From the NCBI GenBank assembly GCA_039029915.1, contig JBCCFD010000284.1, positions 1 to 10,174 of the forward strand: a stretch of DNA of 10,174 nt, given 5' to 3'. Positions 5,712 to 10,174 of the stretch are shown one piece after another (position 1 is the stretch's first letter; every line of letters begins with the position of its first letter). The stretch is from QQUD01 sp039029915. GTDB taxonomy: Bacteria; Chloroflexota; Anaerolineae; Promineifilales; Promineifilaceae. A program made the translations under genes and the position numbers. The notes beneath the pieces were generated by a model that saw nothing but the letters and a program-made list of their open reading frames with translations, was not told the origin of the DNA and ran no database searches.

Positions 5712-8700
5712 ATGAAGAAAAGTAGATTGCTTATCTTAAGCATCTTTATTTTTACAGGTTTAACGATCCTCGCACCCTCATTTATCGCTCAAAATAATGC
5801 CGTGAACGCTGAAATTGTGCCTCAGCAGGATAGTCACATAGTTCGCGTTTACTTTAATACCATTGAGGAAGCACGCGCCATTGCAATTTCACACGAGCCC
5901 TTGCGCTCAAACTACACCCAAGGTTATATCGTTCTTGAGCTAACAAGCAGTGAACGAATTCGACTTGAACGAACAGGGCTGCGTGTTGAAACAGATGCCG
6001 AGTTAGAAAATTACTTTAGCACCCATCGGCACAACATTGATATTTTTGCAGAAATCGAGTCGATTCCGGGATTTGCCTGCTATCGCACCGTCGAAGAAAC
6101 CTATACCTCTGCGAGCAGTCTCGTTACGGCTTATCCAACGCTTGTTGAATGGAATGATGTTGGAGATTCTTGGGAAAAAACACAGGGCCTGGGCGGTTAT
6201 GACGTTTTCGTGCTCAAAATAACCAATCAAACGATTCCAGGACCAAAACCAGCCGTCTTTATTACCAGTGCGATTCATGCCCGTGAGTACACTACGGCCG
6301 AATTAATGACCCGCTTTGCTGAAGATTTACTGGCTGGCTATGGCACCAATGCAGACTCCACTTGGTTAATCGACCACCACGAAATCCATTTGATGCTGCA
6401 AGCCAACCCAGACGGCCGTAAACAGGCAGAAACGGGTCTTCTGTGGCGTAAAAACACCAACACCAACTACTGTAGTCCAACCAGCAACAATCGCGGGGCC
6501 GACCTTAACCGAAACTTCCCGTGGGAATGGAACTGCTGCGGTGGCTCAAGCACCGATCAATGTAGCCAAACGTTCCACGGCTCTGGGCCAGCTTCTGAGC
6601 CAGAAACCCAAAACGTCGTTAACTATATTGAAGGGCTCTTCCCAGACCAGCGAGGCCCCAATATTAGCGATGCGGCACCTTCAAATGCCCAAGGACTTTA
6701 TTTAGATGTTCACAGCTCCGGCCGACTCATTTTGTGGCCTTGGGGCTTTACAAGCGACCCTGCACCAAACGGCACCCAGCTCCAAACGCTCGGTCGTAAA
6801 TTAGCCTACTTTAACGGCCACACCCCGCAACAGTCCATCGGCCTCTATCCCACAGACGGCACCACAACCTCTTATGCTTATGGTGAAATGGGGCTGGCGG
6901 CATTCACGTATGAACTAGGGACGGAATTCTTTGAAGAATGCAGCTACTTTGAAGACACGCTGCTGCCTGACAACATGCCCTCTTTGCGCTACGCGGTAAA
7001 AACAGCCCGCGCCCCTTATGAACTGCCAGCGGGGCCTGAAATGATCAATCTGTCGTTGAGCGCTGGCTCTGACCCCGTGGGTATTCCTCCAGGCACGCAG
7101 GTTACCTTTAATGTTACGGCCGATGATACGCGGTTTAACCAATCAAATGGATCAGAACCGACGCAAAATATTACGGCCGTTGAATATTACCTCGACACGC
7201 CTTACTGGGAGACAGGCGCAACCCCCATCAGCATGACCGCTTCAGACGGCGGCTTTAATTCAGGTGTTGAAGGGGCGACGGTCTCTATTGACACGACCGG
7301 CTACGCCAATGGGCAATACACGCTTTATGCCCGGGGCCAAGACAGCTCAGGGAACTGGGGCACCGTTTCGGCCATCTTCCTCTATATCGACGATACGGCA
7401 CCGCCCCCGCCAACCCCCATCTTCTTTGATGATTTTGAGTCTGATCTAGGCTGGACAACAAATCCATCTGGCACCGACACGGCCACAACCGGGCTGTGGG
7501 AACGAGCCAACCCCGAAGCAACCGATAGCTCTGGGCCAAAACAGTTGGGCAACGCCTTCAGCGGTGTCAACGATCTCGTGACCGGCCCGCTCGCTGGCTC
7601 AAGTGTTGGCGTTCACGACATCGACAATGGCATTACATCCATCCGCTCACCCGATGTTTTACTACCATCTACCGGCGACTTAAACTTGTCATTCGCTTAC
7701 TATCTGGCCCATACAAACAATAGCTCTGTAGATGATTTCTTGCGTGTGACTGTGGTTGGATCATCTTCCACGGTTGTATTGGAAGAACTGGGGGCAGCCG
7801 ATGACGATGACGGCGTGTGGGACACCTTTAGCACCAGTTTAAACAGCTTTGCTGGGCAAACTGTCCATCTGCTGATTGAAGCGGCAGACGCCGGCGGCGG
7901 TAGCATTGTGGAAGCGGCAATCGACGACGTTTTGATTACAACTAGCAACGCAACACCACCAACCCCGACGCCGATTCCAACGGAAACGCCGATTCCAACC
8001 GATACGCCGATTCCAACCGATACGCCAATCCCAACAGATACGCCGATCCCGACAGACACACCGATTCCACCACCAACCGATACCCCAACCCCACCGCCTG
8101 ACTCACTCTTCTTCGACGACTTTGAATCCAATTTGGGTTGGACAGCCAATCCAACGGGGTCTGATACCGCCACAACCGGGATGTGGGAACGAGCCAATCC
8201 TGAAGGAACGGATAGCTCAGGACCTAAACAGCTGGGGACCTCTTTTAGTGGTGTCAACAACCTTGTAACTGGGCCTCTTGCTGGTACGAGTGTCGGCACG
8301 CATGATATTGATAGCGGTGTCACTTCCATCAGATCACCAAATGTTGCGCTTCCAAGCAGTGGCGACATAGACCTTTCCTTTGCCTACTATCTCGCCCACC
8401 TCAACAACTCAGCTTCTGATGATTTCTTACGGATCACCGTTGTTGGATCATCATCCACTGTTGTTTTCGAAGAGCTAGGGGCTGCAGATGATGATGACGC
8501 CGTTTGGGAATCGTTTAACGCAAGCCTGAACAGCTTTGCTGGCGAAACAATCTACCTCCTCATTGAAGCGGCAGATTCTGGAACACCAAGTTTGGTTGAA
8601 GCAGGGGTTGATGATGTATCCATTACGGTGAGCGGCGGCACGCCTCCAACTGAAACCCCTGTCCCAACCGACACGCCGATCCCAACAGATACGCCGATTC

Positions 8701-9644
8701 CACCACCCACGGACACACCGGCACCGCCAACCGACACACCTGTGCCGACAGACACGCCAATACCGACGGATACACCGATTCCACCAACAGACACGCCCGT
8801 TCCAACGGATACACCCGTTCCACCGCCAACGGATACGCCGGTGCCCACAAATACACCGGAACCAGGCAACAATAACGTCATTTATGTGAGCTCAACAAGC
8901 GGTGGCACTGTGGGGTCGGTTACGTTTGCAGACGAGGATATTTTGGCCTTCGATACAAACACGAGCACATGGTCGATGTTTATTGATGGCTCCGATATTG
9001 GCCTCGGTAGCAATAGCGCGTTGGACATTGACGCCTTCCATATCTTAGGAGATGGCTCAATCTTGATCAGCATTGTTGCAGCTGGCTCTATTCCAGACGT
9101 GGGCAGCATTGATGATTCTGATATCGTGCGCTTTATACCGACCGCTACAGGCGGCACCACGGCTGGCACATTTGAACTGTACTTTGATGCCTCAGATGTT
9201 GGCCTAACAACCAATGGAGAAGATATTGACGCTATCTTTGTCGCCGCCAATGGGGATCTGCTCGTTAGCACCTCCGGTGGCTTCTCGGTTACCGGTCTAT
9301 CTGGATCTGATGAGGATTTAATTCGATTCACACCAACTCTGCTTGGGGCCACGACGTCTGGCACTTTCTCAGCCTACTTCGATGGTTCTGATGTAGCGCT
9401 CAACAACAGCGGTGGAGAAGACACCTCTGCCGTTTGGGTTGATGAAGCAACTGGCGACATTTACCTTTCAGCCCGTGGCGACTTCTCGGTTAGCGGACTC
9501 AGTGGCGCTGATGAAGATATTTACAGTTGCAATAGCCCTACAACCGGAAGTGCGACAGCCTGTAGCTCATTTAGCCTCTTCTGGGATGGCTCTGCCAACA
9601 GCTTTGGGACTGAAGATGTGGATGGGATTTTTATTGGAAATTAA
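5712..9644 (+). CDS. Secreted M14 zinc carboxypeptidase, carboxypeptidase T type, multidomain
   Basis: The start is secure: GGAGG (5700-5704) lies 7 nt before the ATG. The 1310-residue protein has a signal peptide (1-26), a propeptide-like region (about 40-115, VRVYFNTIEEARAIA), and an M14 metallocarboxypeptidase domain (about 120-435), which removes C-terminal residues from peptides. All key residues are present: zinc ligands His189 and Glu192 (HARE) and His334 (LDVHSSG); substrate-binding Arg246 (WRKN) and Asn266-Arg267 (GADLNRNF); Tyr379 (GLYPTDG); catalytic Glu401 (FTYELG). WNCCGGSS and NGHTPQQ match carboxypeptidase T. Next come an Ig-like region (about 443-563), two copies of a beta-sandwich domain (571-746 and 800-975), each followed by a Pro/Thr linker (747-797, 976-1051), and four Asp-rich repeats (1074-1310). 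Classical carboxypeptidase T is about a third of this length; the extra domains probably bind a surface or polymer. It likely acts outside the cell in peptide scavenging. There is no LFLPV tail. It converges on the right-edge gene. Confidence 0.93.
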   Translation: MKKSRLLILSIFIFTGLTILAPSFIAQNNAVNAEIVPQQDSHIVRVYFNTIEEARAIAISHEPLRSNYTQGYIVLELTSSERIRLERTGLRVETDAELENYFSTHRHNIDIFAEIESIPGFACYRTVEETYTSASSLVTAYPTLVEWNDVGDSWEKTQGLGGYDVFVLKITNQTIPGPKPAVFITSAIHAREYTTAELMTRFAEDLLAGYGTNADSTWLIDHHEIHLMLQANPDGRKQAETGLLWRKNTNTNYCSPTSNNRGADLNRNFPWEWNCCGGSSTDQCSQTFHGSGPASEPETQNVVNYIEGLFPDQRGPNISDAAPSNAQGLYLDVHSSGRLILWPWGFTSDPAPNGTQLQTLGRKLAYFNGHTPQQSIGLYPTDGTTTSYAYGEMGLAAFTYELGTEFFEECSYFEDTLLPDNMPSLRYAVKTARAPYELPAGPEMINLSLSAGSDPVGIPPGTQVTFNVTADDTRFNQSNGSEPTQNITAVEYYLDTPYWETGATPISMTASDGGFNSGVEGATVSIDTTGYANGQYTLYARGQDSSGNWGTVSAIFLYIDDTAPPPPTPIFFDDFESDLGWTTNPSGTDTATTGLWERANPEATDSSGPKQLGNAFSGVNDLVTGPLAGSSVGVHDIDNGITSIRSPDVLLPSTGDLNLSFAYYLAHTNNSSVDDFLRVTVVGSSSTVVLEELGAADDDDGVWDTFSTSLNSFAGQTVHLLIEAADAGGGSIVEAAIDDVLITTSNATPPTPTPIPTETPIPTDTPIPTDTPIPTDTPIPTDTPIPPPTDTPTPPPDSLFFDDFESNLGWTANPTGSDTATTGMWERANPEGTDSSGPKQLGTSFSGVNNLVTGPLAGTSVGTHDIDSGVTSIRSPNVALPSSGDIDLSFAYYLAHLNNSASDDFLRITVVGSSSTVVFEELGAADDDDAVWESFNASLNSFAGETIYLLIEAADSGTPSLVEAGVDDVSITVSGGTPPTETPVPTDTPIPTDTPIPPPTDTPAPPTDTPVPTDTPIPTDTPIPPTDTPVPTDTPVPPPTDTPVPTNTPEPGNNNVIYVSSTSGGTVGSVTFADEDILAFDTNTSTWSMFIDGSDIGLGSNSALDIDAFHILGDGSILISIVAAGSIPDVGSIDDSDIVRFIPTATGGTTAGTFELYFDASDVGLTTNGEDIDAIFVAANGDLLVSTSGGFSVTGLSGSDEDLIRFTPTLLGATTSGTFSAYFDGSDVALNNSGGEDTSAVWVDEATGDIYLSARGDFSVSGLSGADEDIYSCNSPTTGSATACSSFSLFWDGSANSFGTEDVDGIFIGN
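7422..7949 (+). repeat. Duplicated beta-sandwich domain, copy 1
   Basis: Residues 571-746 start with FFDDFES and end with IDDVLITTSN. The domain is about three-quarters identical by eye to the copy at 8109-8636 (shared WERANPE, TDSSGPKQLG, LVTGPLAG, VGSSSTVV, ELGAADDDD). The layout, with an opening DDFES strand, a GxxWERANP segment, and a closing DDVxI strand, resembles the jelly-roll (MAM/CBM-like) domains appended to secreted proteases. Confidence 0.8.
7971..8060 (+). repeat. 18-bp tandem repeat encoding a PIPTDT linker
   Basis: Five consecutive 18-bp units encode PIPTET once and PIPTDT four times; a longer unit, PIPPPTDT, follows. Units differ mainly at third positions (CCGATTCCAACCGATACG is typical). 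This is a flexible extended linker between domains. The number of units may vary between strains by slippage. Confidence 0.9.
8109..8636 (+). repeat. Duplicated beta-sandwich domain, copy 2
   Basis: Residues 800-975 are the second copy of the domain at 7422-7949. At the DNA level many third-codon positions differ while the protein is kept, which points to an old duplication under selection for the protein sequence. Each copy is followed by a Pro/Thr linker. Confidence 0.8.
8640..8865 (+). repeat. Second Pro/Thr linker, imperfect repeats
   Basis: Residues 977-1051 are built from PVPTDT, PIPTDT, PIPPPTDT and PAPPTDT units, less regular than the first linker. They join beta-sandwich copy 2 to the C-terminal Asp-rich repeats. 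Thr-Pro linkers like this are often O-glycosylated in secreted bacterial proteins; that is inference here. Confidence 0.85.
8931..9641 (+). repeat. Four Asp-rich repeats at the carboxypeptidase C-terminus
   Basis: Repeats of about 61-67 residues begin at residues 1074, 1135, 1200 and 1267 with D-(E/S)-D-(I/L), continue through F-DGSDVGL-type strands and ED(I/V)DA(I/V)F, and end in GD(L/I)(L/Y)(V/L)S. The fourth stops at EDVDGIFIGN, without the last strands, and is richer in Cys and Ser. The pattern suggests propeller-like blades with acidic, possibly calcium-binding loops. Partner unknown. Confidence 0.7.
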
Positions 9645-9696
9645 AGATTCGGAGATTGGGTTTTGAAATAAAAATGCTAAATAAATCTTCAAATCA

Positions 9697-9717
9697 TAGA
9701 GTATAGAGTATAGAGCA
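9697..9717. repeat. Heptamer tandem repeat TAGAGTA, three units
   Basis: TAGAGTA occurs at 9697-9703 and 9704-9710, and TAGAGCA at 9711-9717. It is noncoding and lies just before the convergent-gene hairpin. Confidence 0.8.
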
Positions 9718-9719
9718 AG

Positions 9720-9751
9720 AGGGGCATATCTGATGCATTGGATATGTCCCT
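9720..9751. terminator. Hairpin between convergent genes, probable terminator
   Basis: AGGGGCATATC (9720-9730) pairs with GATATGTCCCT (9741-9751), 11 bp with one G-T pair, around a 10-nt loop. It lies 75 nt after the carboxypeptidase stop and 31 nt after the stop of the right-edge gene. Neither side has a strong T run, so efficiency is uncertain, but the position suits a bidirectional terminator. Confidence 0.6.
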
Positions 9752-9772
9752 ATTGCACGTTTAATGCTTCAA

Positions 9773-9793
9773 TTCCCAATCCCTAATCCCTAA
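9773..9793. repeat. Heptamer tandem repeat TCCCTAA, three units
   Basis: TTCCCAA (9773-9779), TCCCTAA (9780-9786) and TCCCTAA (9787-9793) are in tandem and overlap the stop codon and last three sense codons of the right-edge gene. Heptamer repeats of this kind are known from cyanobacteria as STRR sequences. Confidence 0.75.
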
Positions 9794-10174
9794 TTAGCGG
9801 TAAAAAGATTTGCCAAAACGGCGTGTTTGTGACGGCGATTGGCGAATGTAATGTTTTTACGGTACTGGTTTCGATATCTTCAAGCCAATAAACCCAAGTT
9901 TGATGATGCAGCGGGGAGTCCATAAAGCGATAGGTTGTGTCGGAACCTGTGCCGCCAAATACGGCAGTTGGTTCAAAATGAATGTGGGTAGCTGTCGCAA
10001 AATCATTTGTATTATTCCGATAAAGGTTAAAGCCAAAATTATTGATCTCTGCCTCGGTTTGCCACTGCAGCAAAACATCGCCCCCTTGATTTTGGGCCGT
10101 AAAGCTGGTGAGCTCTACCGGTACAGGCACCAAATTTACACCAAAGTCGTAGGTGTGGTTATTGTGCCCGGCGC
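9783..10174 (-). CDS. C-terminal part of a second SdrD B-like / FN3-like surface protein (cut by right edge)
   Basis: The frame is open from the right edge to a TAG stop (9783-9785), giving 129 codons plus a partial one; the start lies outside the window. A TTG at 10131-10133 is not the real start, because the upstream residues AGHNNHTYDFGVN match the end of an SdrD B-like domain (ENNHTLDFGF in the 705-4421 protein). What follows is the fibronectin-III-like module (VELTSFTAQN, LLQWQTEAEINNFGFNLYR, HFEPTAVFGGTG, VYWLEDIET) and the C-terminal tail FWQIFLPLIRD. The match to the last 118 residues of the other SdrD B-like protein runs over the whole length, so the two are paralogues at least here, and both lie on the minus strand. 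Probably exported and surface-located. Where the other gene has ACGGCCGT in the EPTAV codons, this one has ACGGCAGT. Confidence 0.88.
   Translation of the reverse strand, partial: AGHNNHTYDFGVNLVPVPVELTSFTAQNQGGDVLLQWQTEAEINNFGFNLYRNNTNDFATATHIHFEPTAVFGGTGSDTTYRFMDSPLHHQTWVYWLEDIETSTVKTLHSPIAVTNTPFWQIFLPLIRD

Larger units (their letters stand above)
892..7180. repeat. Dispersed palindromic octamer ACGGCCGT, eight copies
   Basis: Exact copies start at 892, 1051, 1831, 3075, 3409, 5240, 6412 and 7173; at 892, 1051, 3075 and 3409 the palindrome extends to AACGGCCGTT. All are inside genes, on both coding strands. They are read as Thr-Ala-Val in five cases and as Asn/Asp-Gly-Arg in three, so two reading phases are used. 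Near matches occur at 2272, 6294 and 7116. About 0.16 copies would be expected in random sequence of this length with equal bases. Confidence 0.75.

Noticed and set aside
7971..8060. Regularly spaced repeats as a possible CRISPR array
   Set aside because: Units are 18 bp, contiguous, without spacers and in frame with a protein linker.
7700..8368. Long minus-strand frame (222 codons) opposite the carboxypeptidase, with Gly-Val-Ser repeats
   Set aside because: It is the antisense of the PIPTDT repeat and of a well-supported gene with full catalytic motifs; its low-complexity sequence is a by-product of the repeat codons.
8552..8881. Minus-strand frame rich in GVSVGTGVSVGG
   Set aside because: Antisense of the second Pro/Thr linker; same explanation.
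8882..9364. Minus-strand 160-codon frame opposite the Asp-rich repeats
   Set aside because: It overlaps the coding frame fully, has no ribosome-binding site or domain, and its open frame follows from codon use on the other strand.
9773..9793. CCCTAA repeats as a telomere-like end
   Set aside because: Only three units, inside a bacterial gene end and with normal sequence on both sides.
10131..10133. TTG as the start codon of the right-edge gene
   Set aside because: The frame continues upstream to the window edge with residues that match the end of an SdrD B-like domain, so the gene begins outside the window.

Overview
The window looks like a piece of a Chloroflexota chromosome (Anaerolineae-like bacterium, moderate confidence). 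The evidence is indirect: long secreted proteins with Thr-Pro linkers (PIPTDT and TPTPT types), SdrD B-like calcium-loop repeats, and protein C-termini ending in an LFLPV/IFLPL tail, a combination I associate with that phylum. Base composition is roughly even. There is no rRNA, tRNA, CRISPR array, intact insertion sequence or phage gene.

Layout from left to right. Positions 1-398 (minus) hold the N-terminal part of a secreted Thr/Pro-linker protein that runs off the left edge. Positions 399-704 are intergenic and hold a rho-independent terminator (632-668, minus) for the next gene. Positions 705-4421 (minus) encode a 1238-residue exported protein: one SdrD B-like domain, a large probable beta-propeller region, three more SdrD B-like domains, a fibronectin-III-like module and a short LFLPV tail. 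Positions 4422-4986 are an AT-rich divergent intergenic region with a 9-bp inverted repeat, candidate promoters, a probable 29-codon membrane peptide (4774-4863) and a pyrimidine/oligo-A tract. Positions 4987-5511 (plus) encode a small lipoprotein. Positions 5512-5711 form a leader rich in inverted repeats. Positions 5712-9644 (plus) encode a 1310-residue secreted M14 zinc carboxypeptidase of the carboxypeptidase T type, with a duplicated beta-sandwich domain, two Pro/Thr linkers and a C-terminal set of Asp-rich repeats. Positions 9645-9782 hold two heptamer tandem repeats and a hairpin between convergent genes. From 9783 to the right edge (minus) is the C-terminal part of a second SdrD B-like protein whose last module is a paralogue of the end of the 705-4421 protein.

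Every full-size gene appears to act outside the cytoplasm, so this reads as a cell-surface/secretome island: two calcium-loop surface proteins sharing one C-terminal module, a lipoprotein and a large exopeptidase. No defence or biosynthetic system is visible. The most unusual signals are a strongly over-represented palindrome, ACGGCCGT (eight exact copies, in two reading phases and in genes on both strands), and the shared C-terminal module plus tail, which could be an anchoring or sorting signal.
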